Origin: Collinsella aerofaciens
GTDB lineage: Bacteria; Actinomycetota; Coriobacteriia; Coriobacteriales; Coriobacteriaceae
Assembly (NCBI RefSeq): GCF_019131995.1
Contig: NZ_JAHONA010000032.1
Coordinates: 1-21,975, forward strand
Reading direction: 5' to 3'
DNA: 21,975 nucleotides
The notes below the pieces were generated by a model, which saw only the letters and a list, made by a program, of their open reading frames with translations, searched no databases and was not told where the DNA came from. Positions 1 to 6,761 of the stretch are shown here, one piece after another. Both the position numbers and the translations under genes were made by a program. The first letter of the stretch is position 1. Every line of letters begins with the position of its first letter.

Positions 1-111
1 GTTCACGACCTGCTCGGCGAGACGCCTGAGCAGCTCCTGCATGTCGATGGCGCCGTCGTCGAAACGGGGCATGGCGAGCATGTCCGGCGTCGGGTCTGAT
101 AAGATTTCCAT
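1..111 (-). CDS. Transposase-like protein, N-terminal fragment (runs off left edge)
   Basis: The minus strand from 111 opens with ATG and stays open to the window edge, giving 37 residues that end in a helix-like segment, ELLRRLAEQVVN. A good ribosome site, AGGAAAGGA, precedes the ATG. The segment resembles the start of IS256/mutator-type transposases, where a similar helix leads into a conserved acidic stretch, but the catalytic DDE region is outside the window. The leader carries a hairpin that would hide the ribosome site, which is a common feature of transposase genes. The family assignment is an inference from a short sequence; another small DNA-binding protein is possible. Confidence 0.4.
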   Translation of the reverse strand, partial: MEILSDPTPDMLAMPRFDDGAIDMQELLRRLAEQVVN

Positions 112-113
112 AG

Positions 114-175
114 CGGTCTTCGTCCTTTCCTAGAACCTGTTGTTGTGGTGATTTCAGATTCTAGGACGAAGGCCG
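114..175 (-). promoter_or_regulatory. Leader hairpin that would sequester the transposase ribosome site
   Basis: The plus-strand arms at 114-135 and 159-175 are complementary: CGGTCTTCGTCC plus TAGAA pairs with TTCTAGGACGAAGGCCG, with a short bulge TTTCC and one wobble or mismatch. In the minus-strand transcript the bulge region includes the ribosome site AGGAAAGGA just upstream of the ATG. Such structures in IS leaders are known to limit translation from read-through transcripts. The pairing is seen in the sequence; the role is inferred. Confidence 0.4.
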
Positions 176-231
176 TTCTTCGTTAAACGGGCGCTAGGGT
201 GTCACCCTTACACCAACATTTTCGACGCGAT

Positions 232-431
232 CAGGACCGAATAATTCGGCTAGTTGTTACAGATTTAGATTGGGGACATTGGCCTGTGCATTCATCTCAA
301 TCTGTAACATCTAGACGTCCAAAACCGGTCTTAGTGTTACAGATTGAGACAATTCGGCGGGGTCTACCTTGTTTGTCTCGATCTGTAACGGTTAGGACTT
401 AAAAACTCGGCTACGTGTTACAGATCGAGAC
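232..431. repeat. Palindromic repeat array, cluster 1 (one broken and two full units)
   Basis: Two full units have inverted 15-16 bp arms. Unit b has arms at 294-309 and 335-350, and unit c at 375-389 and 417-431. The arms read GTCTCRATCTGTAAC and its complement, around loops of about 25 bases with a central A-run. A third unit at about 232-270 keeps the loop and the right arm (GTTACAGATTTAGAT) but has lost the left arm next to the insertion sequence. The two full left arms start 81 bases apart. The array ends 15 bases from the stop codon of the GntR gene, so it lies in that gene's 3' flank. No credible coding sequence covers it. Confidence 0.85.
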
Positions 432-446
432 AAAAGAAAAAGAACA

Positions 447-1184
447 TTAGGACTTGAAAATAAAGTTTTGATAAGGGATTCGCCCAGTTAAGACGGTGCG
501 GCAGACAATTGAGATTAGTTTGCCTCCGGAGCCGTAAGCATAATGAGTCAGTTCGATGACCGGAAGTTTTGCAACACCATAATTACTGGCTTCGGAATCG
601 CTAAGCTGACGTGCTCTATAGCTTTCCCTAACAGATTGGATAGACTTGGACAAGTCGTCCATGATTCTGCTAAATGCCTGAAAATCTAACTTGTTATTCG
701 GAACGCGCGACTTTGAAATGAAGAACGTATCAGCGCCTATGAAGCTACCTTCAAGTTCGTAGGTCAATTCAAGACGCTGAATTTCATCGCGACTTTGACA
801 TCCAAATTGTTGGAGCATCATTACGGAAATTGGACGACCTGATGTGAGGCCGCCGAAATGTTTGGTAATGGCATCTGGATCAACGCCATCGCAATGGCTT
901 GCAAAGTCAAAGTCTAAAAGTGAATTGAGCTCGCTAACGCGTTTCGGTGCAACAAACGACCCCTTACCTTGGATTCGATAGATACTTCCACGACGCTCCA
1001 GCTCACTCATGGCAAGTCGGACGGTTGTTCTGCTTACGGCGTATTCGTCGCAGAGTTCCATTTCTGTTGGAAGTTTATCGTCTGCTTGATATTCATCGAC
1101 GATCTGCTTGAGCAGCGCGTCGGTGAGCTGTAAATAGAGTGGCCGTTTTTCGTGTGTATCGAGCATTAGAGCCTCAGTTTGCAT
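447..1184 (-). CDS. GntR-family transcriptional regulator with UTRA domain
   Basis: This 245-residue protein has a winged helix-turn-helix at about residues 15-80, with the GntR signature [19 protein letters not shown] followed by the wing sequence [14 protein letters not shown]-type effector domain follows at about 90-240. Members of this HutC-like subfamily usually sense a phosphorylated sugar or related metabolite and repress their own transport operon. The gene lies 54 bases downstream of the TIM-barrel gene on the same strand, so the two are probably co-transcribed, and the EIIBC at 2516 diverges from them. The ATG at 1184 has a weak AGGT ribosome site. An ATG six codons inside has GAGG at better spacing and could be the true start. 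The length is normal for the family. The ligand cannot be read from the sequence. Confidence 0.92.
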   Translation of the reverse strand: MQTEALMLDTHEKRPLYLQLTDALLKQIVDEYQADDKLPTEMELCDEYAVSRTTVRLAMSELERRGSIYRIQGKGSFVAPKRVSELNSLLDFDFASHCDGVDPDAITKHFGGLTSGRPISVMMLQQFGCQSRDEIQRLELTYELEGSFIGADTFFISKSRVPNNKLDFQAFSRIMDDLSKSIQSVRESYRARQLSDSEASNYGVAKLPVIELTHYAYGSGGKLISIVCRTVLTGRIPYQNFIFKS

Positions 1185-1238
1185 GTTGGTTATACCTGAT
1201 GGTTGCCTCAGTCGGGATGTAACGTGGGCAAGGTAACC

Positions 1239-2159
1239 TTAACGTATCACAGAGCGGCTCAGCATGACGATCTGATGCCTGTATCCACGAAGGGCTTGTC
1301 CGAGCGTGAAGATATTCTGGGGCAGGCAAATACCGTTCATGGAGTCCCCAATATGTTGGAGGTCAGCGCCGGCTGCTTTTGCTGCAAGGCCTATTTTCTT
1401 AATGGTCTCGCTGTCGCAGGAGTCTTGACTCGTCCCGTTCGCCGCCATGACGAGAACCTTCTCTTCAATTGACTTGCCTACGTTGTGGGATCGTACAAAG
1501 TCTACGATGGCGCGCAGGTCTGCTTCTTGGAAGCAAGGGACGGTGTAGGGGGCTGGCACGAGAAGGATATCGACGCCGAGGTCAACAAACTTGCGCGCAA
1601 TTTCGAGCGTCATGACAGGTTCCGCAACGCCCGCTCCATGCATTTTTCCGGCTATGACCAGGCCATTGAAATGCTCTTTGGAGAGTTTAATCGAATGGGC
1701 GATTGCATCGTTGGAGACGCCGGTTCCAGGGTTGCCCGTCAGGCAGATAAAATCAAATCCGAGTTCGTTAGCCTTTTCTAAGGTCTTGGGAGAGACGCGA
1801 CGACCCATGGGGATTTCCGTTCGGGATTCAGACATCTCTGCCTCGTTATCAACTGGCTCCAGATTGACGCCAATGGGCCTTCCGCATGCTCGCTTCACCC
1901 AAGTGACCGGGTTTTCATTGAGACCATCTGGAATACCGGCAATAACTGGATCGAACACATCGAGCGCGTTAAACAGAAGCAGGTCGGCACCTGCGGCACG
2001 TTCGATTTCTGCATTAGTAACGCCGCCGAGAAATTGGGAAGAGGGTACGTTTTCCGCCATGATGGTACGTCCCTCGGAAGCCAGAATTGCCTGTTTTAGA
2101 TCCATGGGTGACGTGGCGGCAAAATCGGATGCGGACATGTTCAGTAATCGTTTGGGCAT
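1239..2159 (-). CDS. TIM-barrel-like protein of unassigned function, PTS-associated (DUF7916-like)
   Basis: This 306-residue protein starts at an ATG preceded by AAAGGAAG. It begins PKRLLNMSASDF and has repeated alternating strand/helix segments with motifs such as NAEIERAAGADLLLFNALDV, ICLTGNPGTGVS and LVIAGKMHGAGV, which suggest a TIM-barrel fold. Similar proteins are found beside cellobiose/lactose PTS genes in Firmicutes and have been loosely annotated as phosphonomutase-like; I recall the label DUF7916 but cannot verify it here. It is the first gene of a minus-strand pair with the GntR regulator and diverges from an EIIBC. An enzymatic role on the imported phospho-sugar is plausible, because this module lacks a GH1 gene. 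The reaction is unknown. Confidence 0.75.
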   Translation of the reverse strand: MPKRLLNMSASDFAATSPMDLKQAILASEGRTIMAENVPSSQFLGGVTNAEIERAAGADLLLFNALDVFDPVIAGIPDGLNENPVTWVKRACGRPIGVNLEPVDNEAEMSESRTEIPMGRRVSPKTLEKANELGFDFICLTGNPGTGVSNDAIAHSIKLSKEHFNGLVIAGKMHGAGVAEPVMTLEIARKFVDLGVDILLVPAPYTVPCFQEADLRAIVDFVRSHNVGKSIEEKVLVMAANGTSQDSCDSETIKKIGLAAKAAGADLQHIGDSMNGICLPQNIFTLGQALRGYRHQIVMLSRSVIR

Positions 2160-2205
2160 TGTTACTTCCTTTGACTAGAACGACAGGCTTGTGACATTAT
2201 CTCTA

Positions 2206-2223
2206 ATATTGTTACAACAATAT
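2206..2223. promoter_or_regulatory. Putative GntR operator
   Basis: A perfect dyad, ATATTGTT-AC-AACAATAT, lies about 47 bases upstream of the start of the TIM-barrel gene, in the AT-rich divergent region. A looser relative, AATATGTTATAT, follows within 25 bases. The position suits autoregulation of the minus-strand pair by its own GntR product. Assignment to that regulator is inferred from proximity. Confidence 0.45.
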
Positions 2224-2243
2224 ATTCAATATGTTATATCCAA

Positions 2244-2332
2244 TCGGTGAACGGTTGCAAACTTATTGTACTGCGCGGAAAGAATAGCCCTTAGCTGGGA
2301 AAACATTATATTAATCAACTACCGTTCACCGA
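2244..2332. promoter_or_regulatory. Inverted pair of the shared TCGGTGAACGGT motif
   Basis: TCGGTGAACGGT at 2244-2255 is repeated exactly, in reverse orientation, as ACCGTTCACCGA at 2321-2332, with 65 bases between. The same motif recurs with small changes at 10227-10240, 15257-15269, 20193-20204 and 21381-21393, always upstream of a PTS-related gene. The centre AACGGTT resembles LacI-family or catabolite-control sites but does not fully match the cre consensus. Here the paired sites flank the divergent promoters of the EIIBC and the TIM-barrel gene, so looping or double occupancy is possible. The rest of 2160-2515 holds no gene. Confidence 0.6.
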
Positions 2333-2348
2333 ATAAGTATTTGAATTC

Positions 2349-2377
2349 TTGACATATCGACAAAGCGGAAAAAGAAT
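2349..2377 (+). promoter_or_regulatory. Candidate promoter of the first EIIBC gene
   Basis: A perfect TTGACA (2349-2354) is followed after 17 bases by AAGAAT (2372-2377), which matches four of six consensus -10 positions. It points toward the EIIBC start at 2516, leaving a leader of about 130 bases. One copy of the shared TCGGTGAACGGT motif ends 16 bases upstream. Confidence 0.45.
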
Positions 2378-2423
2378 TGGTTATGACAAATCGCGCAAAT
2401 GATATTACATTTCGCACAAGAGC

Positions 2424-2447
2424 GTATTCACTTACATAAGTGGATAC
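2424..2447. promoter_or_regulatory. Near-perfect 24-bp palindrome in the EIIBC leader
   Basis: The core CACTTA-CA-TAAGTG is extended by matching GTAT/ATAC ends with a single mismatch. It lies about 45 bases downstream of the candidate -10, in the expected 5' leader. It could be an operator acting as a roadblock, or an RNA hairpin. No regulator can be assigned. Confidence 0.4.
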
Positions 2448-2515
2448 AAACGGGGACGACGACGGTTGAGTCCGGATAAATCGTTGTGTGCCCGGGAATC
2501 ATGAAAGGATGTGTT

Positions 2516-4210
2516 ATGGACGCTATCGTCAAATTCCTTGAAAAACACCAGCCCCTCTTCGACAAAATTTCGAGGAACATTTATCTGGTGGCGATTAAGG
2601 ATGGCTTTCTCTCGAATATGCCAATTGTGCTGTTCTCGAGCCTGTTCCTTCTTCTTTCGACGCTCCCTGCCTATGTAGGCATTACGCTTCCGTCTGAGGT
2701 GCTGGATTTCTTCAATAAAATCTATGCATATACCATGGGACTTCTTGGCATTATGGTGGCCGGCACCACGGCGAGCTCACTTGCCATGTCGATGAACCGT
2801 CGCATGCCTTCGGGTAAATCTCTCAACCCCACCTCGTGCATGGTTTGTGCCATGTGCGGCATGCTCTTGCTATCGGTGACGAACGATGTTGTCTCGATTG
2901 GCGGAGCAGATACATCTGTTTTTGAAACCGGCTATATGGGAACCAAGGGTTTTCTCGCTGCGTTCGTAGCCGCATTCTTGACCGTTAATATCTATAAGGT
3001 GTGCATTAGCCATAATGTGACGATCAAGCTTCCCAAAGAGGTCCCTGGCTCTATTGCGCAGAGTTTTCGCGATATCTTTGCATTTGGGTTTTCGATCCTT
3101 GCGTGCGCTTTTATCGATCTTGCGAGCCGCAAGCTGCTTGCTGTGCCGTTCGCCAATTTGGTATCCGCTCTCATCTCGCCGCTGTTCTCCGCGGTCGACA
3201 CTTATCCTGGCATGGCGCTTATCGAAGGCGCGGTCGCGCTTTTCCAATTTATGGGTATCCACGGTGCTTCGGTTGTCATGAGTCCGATCAATGCTGCGCT
3301 CTACGGCAATACCGTTACCAATCTTGAGGTTTTCCAAGCAGGTGGACACCCGTCAATTGCTCTCACGCAGGACTTTACAAGCTTCATCGGCGGTCTGGGC
3401 GGTTCTGGCTGCACGTTCATCGTTCCTATTATCCTGATCATGTTTATGCGCTCCAAGCAGCTTAAAGCCATGGGCAAGGCATCGATTATCCCGGTGATTT
3501 TTGGAGTTAACGAGCCCGTTATCTTCGGTATGCCGATTGTTCTCAATCCCTATATGTTCGTGCCCTTCCTAGTGGCTCCTATGGTCAACGCCATTATCGG
3601 TAAATTTTTCATTGACGTCATTGGAATGAACGCCCCCATGTATACCATGCCGTGGGCGCTTCCCGGCCCAATTGGTGCGTTCCTCACCACGGGTCTCGAT
3701 CTGCGTTCTCTCGTATTGATGGCAGTGCTGTTGGTCGTTGACTTTGTGATTTACTATCCGTTCTGCAAGGCGTATGACCATCAGCTTTGTTTGGAAGAGT
3801 CTGCAAAGGAGACTGCAGGAAACTCGGATGCAGATGCTATCGCCGCACAGGAAAATGTCGCAAAAGCTCTCGAGGCGGTAAAGGACAAGGCGGAGCAGAT
3901 CCGCGTGCTTGTGCTTTGCCAGGGTGCCGGCACTTCGACTCTCTTGGCAAATGCTCTTCGCGAAGGTGCCGCTGCTAAGGGTATCGATCTGGTATCTCAG
4001 TCCGGTGCGTACGGAAGCCACTATGAGACGATGGATCAGTACAACGTGATTGTTCTGGCGCCCCAGGCACGCATGTACTATGACGCTATGAAGGCCGATA
4101 CCGATCGCCTTGGAATTAAACTGCTCACCACAAGGGGCAAGGAGTATATCGACCTTACCAACGATCCCGAAGGTGCAATTGACTGGATCGTTCAGGAGCT
4201 GGCCAAATAG
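2516..4210 (+). CDS. PTS lactose/cellobiose-family EIIBC (paralog 0)
   Basis: This 564-residue membrane permease/phosphotransferase imports a beta-linked disaccharide and phosphorylates it. The start at 2516 follows AAAGGAT; an in-frame GTG at 2486 lacks support. The EIIC domain spans about 1-430, with multiple hydrophobic helices, the GIHG motif (His249) and the NEP motif (Glu333). These match the residues known to bind sugar in the ChbC structure. A charged linker leads to a C-terminal EIIB with the phosphocysteine loop CQGAGTS (Cys468). It diverges from the GntR pair and has no EIIA or glycosidase beside it. In sequence it is closer to the EIIBCs of modules 1 and 2 than to module 3. Its codons look more AT-ending than those of the paralogs, hinting at a separate history. 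The substrate is uncertain. Confidence 0.93.
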   Translation: MDAIVKFLEKHQPLFDKISRNIYLVAIKDGFLSNMPIVLFSSLFLLLSTLPAYVGITLPSEVLDFFNKIYAYTMGLLGIMVAGTTASSLAMSMNRRMPSGKSLNPTSCMVCAMCGMLLLSVTNDVVSIGGADTSVFETGYMGTKGFLAAFVAAFLTVNIYKVCISHNVTIKLPKEVPGSIAQSFRDIFAFGFSILACAFIDLASRKLLAVPFANLVSALISPLFSAVDTYPGMALIEGAVALFQFMGIHGASVVMSPINAALYGNTVTNLEVFQAGGHPSIALTQDFTSFIGGLGGSGCTFIVPIILIMFMRSKQLKAMGKASIIPVIFGVNEPVIFGMPIVLNPYMFVPFLVAPMVNAIIGKFFIDVIGMNAPMYTMPWALPGPIGAFLTTGLDLRSLVLMAVLLVVDFVIYYPFCKAYDHQLCLEESAKETAGNSDADAIAAQENVAKALEAVKDKAEQIRVLVLCQGAGTSTLLANALREGAAAKGIDLVSQSGAYGSHYETMDQYNVIVLAPQARMYYDAMKADTDRLGIKLLTTRGKEYIDLTNDPEGAIDWIVQELAK

Positions 4211-4245
4211 TGGATACACTTCGTCGTTGATTCGTCGGTGTATGG

Positions 4246-4287
4246 TACGGCCCCGCAGCTTATTGAGCTGCGGGGCCGTATTTTGTT
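4246..4287 (+). terminator. Rho-independent terminator after the first EIIBC
   Basis: A perfect 15-bp stem (4246-4260 with 4266-4280, core CGGCCCCGCAGC) with a five-base loop is followed by TTTTGTT. It begins 35 bases after the stop codon. Confidence 0.92.
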
Positions 4288-4342
4288 GAGTATCTAATTG
4301 AGACAATGAGCGCAACCGTCGTGAGATCGCATTGGCGCTCTC

Positions 4343-4768
4343 CGAGTCACCGACAAACTGCCTTCCATCTATGTGACCAATTCGCTTTCGGCCTTTAGCC
4401 TGCTCGAGGCGCGCGAGGATTGCGAGCTGTGCCTGGTGGGCGGCATGTACCGTCGCCGCACCGCCGCCTTTGTGGGCCCCATGGCCGAGGATACCCTGCG
4501 CGCACTAGGGATTGACACGGCGTTTATCGGTGCCAACGGCATTCTGGACGGCGACCTGTCCACGTCCAACATGGACGAGGGCCGCATCCAACAGCTCGCC
4601 TTTAGCAAGGCCGACTCGCGCTATCTGATCGCCGACTCCAGCAAGATCGGCAAGCGCGACTTCTACACCTTCTGCCGCCTGGACAGCCTGGACGCCGTAG
4701 TATGCGAGCCGAGTATCTCCGTCGAAGACCGCGCCGCCATCGAGGAGCATGCGCAGGTCATCTGCTAG
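4343..4768 (+). pseudogene. DeoR-family regulator remnant, C-terminal sensor domain only
   Basis: The open frame from about 4343 to the stop at 4768 encodes the DeoR effector domain. It contains the family motifs IYVTNSLSA, LVGGMYRRRTAAFVGP, DTAFIGANGI and YLIADSSKIGKRDFYTF. The N-terminal helix-turn-helix and first part of the domain are missing, and an in-frame TGA lies at 4322. A GTG at 4373 could only start in the middle of the fold and has no ribosome site. The remnant is GC-rich. Its stop codon directly abuts the stop codon of the converging ATP-binding gene. This is probably a relic left after deletion or insertion; expression of a short sensor-only protein is unlikely. Confidence 0.75.
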
Positions 4769-6025
4769 CTAGCGCAGCAGGCGATATCTCTGCCCCCTGC
4801 CGGCGCCTTCAACTGTCGCCAGGCCTGTCTCAACGAGTTTTTTGAGGATGCGGAGTAGCTTCGAACGACTAAAGGTGACTTTAGCTGCAAGCTCGCTTGT
4901 CGATTGAGGGTGTACTCCACTCAGCAGTCCGAATACGGTAAGTTCGTCGCCTTCGAGCCCAGGGTTATCCATGAGTAGGGGAAGTGTTACCACAATGGCG
5001 TTATCCGAAACTTGAAACCGGGGCTTTCTGACGCTGTTCTTATAGGTATCGCGAATTCGCATGATGCCCGTTCCAAAGGCTTCGATAAGACCCAGGCGCA
5101 AAAAGACTTCGGCAAGAATACGATTGCGTCTAACGGATAGCATGTCGGATAGATATTCATCGACGGTCATGCTTGCCGGCAAGCCACCGGGCGAAGCGAC
5201 TTCCACGCGGTCGTCGAACATCGAGATACGGATGTGTGCGGGCGCATCCCAAGTCCTATGAACGACTGCATTGGTAATGGCCTCGCGGAATGCTTCGAGC
5301 GGAATGAGCTCCTTGCGGATTCGCTCCATCCCCTTGATCTCTTCGTAACAGTACTGAATTTCGAAAAGCTCAAGGGCTCCGTCAATTTCCGCTAGAACGG
5401 ATGCATGCTCAAGAGTTTTGCGCTGCTTAATGAGGTTGATAGTTTCACCAAACACTGCGATGTCGATACCTGGGAAGCCATTCTCGTCCGCGAGCAGTTC
5501 TGCCGCGTTGTTGTAGGTTCCGGTTTCATCAAGCAGGCCAAGGGTTTTGAGAGTATCGGTTGTGAATGACTGAAGCGAAAGTTTTGCTGTTAGGCGATTC
5601 TCTAAAACGGTGAAAGATAAATCTTGTTTGTTTGCCGGGAGCTGCTCAAAGGAGAGATTTTGACCCTCGAGTACAAGACGTGAAAGGCCTAGGGTATCAA
5701 CTGGTATGGTCGCGGTGTCATTGCGCTTGTATGCCTTCGAGCGGTATAGGTAAGGCTTTGATCTGCCGGGAAAGACCGTAAGCTCCACGGTTGCATCGGA
5801 CTCGTTGATCTTTAGGGAGTAATCGGGCTGGGGGATGATCGAATCGTTAATCTTGTTTTCGATATCCAGGCAGGTCTGCTTGGGATCATCGATGCCAACG
5901 GCTTCTCCGTCGTCGTTAATTCCAAATAGAACGCGTCCTCCCGTGCCATTTGCATAAGCGGAGACGGTTTTAAGGAACGAATTGGTGACGCATTCCTTGA
6001 ATTCAAGATCTTTGGATTCTCGCAT
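4769..6025 (-). CDS. AlbA/Schlafen-domain ATP-binding putative transcriptional regulator
   Basis: This 418-residue protein has three parts. The N-terminal AlbA_2/Schlafen-like domain (about 1-120) starts ESKDLEFKE and includes NGTGGRVLFGINDDG. A GHKL-type ATPase module (about 235-335) has the N-box EAITNAVVHRTW at 248-259, the segment VEVASPGGLP and the FGTGI motif. The C-terminal winged helix (about 360-416) includes STSELAAKVTFSRSKLLRILK. The architecture matches the COG2865 group of predicted regulators, whose ligands and targets are mostly unknown. The ATG at 6025 has CGGAG seven bases upstream. A dense array of TGACRCG-type repeats immediately upstream suggests autoregulation. A link to the flanking sugar genes is not evident, and it may be an independent acquired gene. 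Confidence 0.85.
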   Translation of the reverse strand: MRESKDLEFKECVTNSFLKTVSAYANGTGGRVLFGINDDGEAVGIDDPKQTCLDIENKINDSIIPQPDYSLKINESDATVELTVFPGRSKPYLYRSKAYKRNDTATIPVDTLGLSRLVLEGQNLSFEQLPANKQDLSFTVLENRLTAKLSLQSFTTDTLKTLGLLDETGTYNNAAELLADENGFPGIDIAVFGETINLIKQRKTLEHASVLAEIDGALELFEIQYCYEEIKGMERIRKELIPLEAFREAITNAVVHRTWDAPAHIRISMFDDRVEVASPGGLPASMTVDEYLSDMLSVRRNRILAEVFLRLGLIEAFGTGIMRIRDTYKNSVRKPRFQVSDNAIVVTLPLLMDNPGLEGDELTVFGLLSGVHPQSTSELAAKVTFSRSKLLRILKKLVETGLATVEGAGRGQRYRLLR

Positions 6026-6050
6026 CGTTTTGCTCCGTTTCGCTTCAATT

Positions 6051-6160
6051 TGACGTGAAAAATGACACGTAAAATTTTACACGTCATTTTACGCGTCAAA
6101 ATTATGACACGAAAAAATTTGCGTGTCATTTTACGTGTCAAAGTGACGCGATATGACGCG
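6051..6160. promoter_or_regulatory. Array of TGACRYG operator-like repeats upstream of the ATP-binding regulator
   Basis: Nine copies of TGACRYG or its complement occur in 110 bases. The forward copies start at 6051, 6063, 6105, 6144 and 6154, and the reverse copies end at 6086, 6098, 6128 and 6140. Pairs form two near-palindromic 24-bp dyads, 6063-6086 and 6105-6128, whose starts are 42 bases apart. The array begins 26 bases upstream of the start codon of the minus-strand gene, so it should cover its promoter. The most likely role is binding by a winged-helix protein, probably the gene's own product. Confidence 0.7.
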
Positions 6161-6250
6161 CAAACGTGGATGCGGTGACGTTCTGCGGGCAAACGAAGTT
6201 TGTGGGCTTGTGGTTTGGCCGAACTGGCGCACCGGATTCTCTCGCATAGC

Positions 6251-6303
6251 CGAACGGGCTTTCGGTGTCATGTCGGCACCAAATGATACCGAAAGCCCGT
6301 TCG
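6251..6303. repeat. Long hairpin with 21-bp arms
   Basis: The arms 6251-6271 and 6283-6303 (core CGAACGGGCTTTCGGT) pair over 20 of 21 positions around an 11-base loop. A partial third copy, TGATACCGAAA, follows at 6304. There is no T-run on either side, so it is not a typical terminator. It may be a scar of a miniature mobile element or a recombination product. The segment 6161-6368 around it contains no gene. Confidence 0.7.
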
Positions 6304-6368
6304 TGATACCGAAAACTTGAGGCTGCGCTTCATAGCTGATTGGATAGTTTGGATCCCACCATCCGATT

Positions 6369-6666
6369 GTCTCGATCTGTAACAGTTAGGGGAGAAAAGC
6401 TCATCTAGATGTTACAGATCGAGATTTTCTGCCTGGCCGATTCCGTTTGTCTAAATCTGTAACGGATAGGGGTGAAATAGTCGTCTAGATGTTACAGATT
6501 GAGATTAAGCGGATTGGCTTGCGCGTCTGTCTCGATCTGTAACAGATAGGCGGCCAAAACCGGGCTTAGTGTTACAGATTTAGATCTTTCGACCCGAGCG
6601 ACCCCGTTCATCTAAATCTGTAACATTTAAGACCGAAAATCCCTGCTAGATGTTACAGATCGAGAC
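6369..6666. repeat. Palindromic repeat array, cluster 2 (four units)
   Basis: Four units have left/right arms at 6369-6384/6410-6425, 6449-6463/6491-6505, 6529-6544/6570-6585 and 6610-6625/6651-6666. The left arms start 80, 80 and 81 bases apart, and arms alternate orientation roughly every 40 bases. The arm consensus is RTCTMRATCTGTAACA. The loops (about 25 bases) and the spacers (about 23 bases) vary but keep an A-run and a TAG/CTA pairing core, or GGC-rich spacer text. The array ends 24 bases before the terminator of the module 1 operon. Confidence 0.93.
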
Positions 6667-6689
6667 AAGTGGCCCGCTCAGGCCCGGCC

Positions 6690-6739
6690 AAAAACAAAAA
6701 AGGCCGCATGCGAACCCGTGGAGGGATTCGCATGCGGCC
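6690..6739 (-). terminator. Rho-independent terminator of the module 1 operon
   Basis: On the minus strand, a 16-bp stem with one mismatch (6739-6724 with 6717-6702, core GGCCGCATGCGAA) is followed by TTTTTTGTTTTT. It starts 23 bases after the stop of the GH1 gene. Confidence 0.9.
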
Positions 6740-6761
6740 GACAGGGGGTATGCGGCAAAAG

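Larger units (their letters stand above)
1..215 (-). mobile_element. Probable insertion sequence, left end only
   Basis: The partial transposase-like gene is preceded by about 100 bases of leader. The outer edge at about 198-215 reads GGTGTAAGGGTGACACC on the minus strand, a plausible terminal inverted repeat containing the near-palindrome AGGGTGTCACCCT. The other end lies outside the window, so neither the terminal repeat nor a target duplication can be confirmed. Just beyond this edge, the first unit of the palindromic repeat array lacks its left arm. That fits insertion or deletion damage by this element. Confidence 0.35.

Noticed and set aside
199..402. Small plus-strand open frame of 67 residues
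   Set aside because: It covers the repeat array and the IS edge, has no ribosome site, and its sequence simply translates the repeats.
1203..2178. Plus-strand frames opposite the TIM-barrel gene
   Set aside because: Three overlapping short frames without ribosome sites or recognisable domains, antisense to a coherent protein.
5812..6192. 126-residue minus-strand frame over the TGACRYG array
   Set aside because: It translates the repeats and overlaps the start of the ATP-binding gene in another frame; no ribosome site or domain.
6369..6666. CRISPR array
   Set aside because: Spacing is regular, but the repeat is only about 16 bp, alternates orientation, varies between copies, and the intervening segments are similar to one another. 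No cas genes are present.
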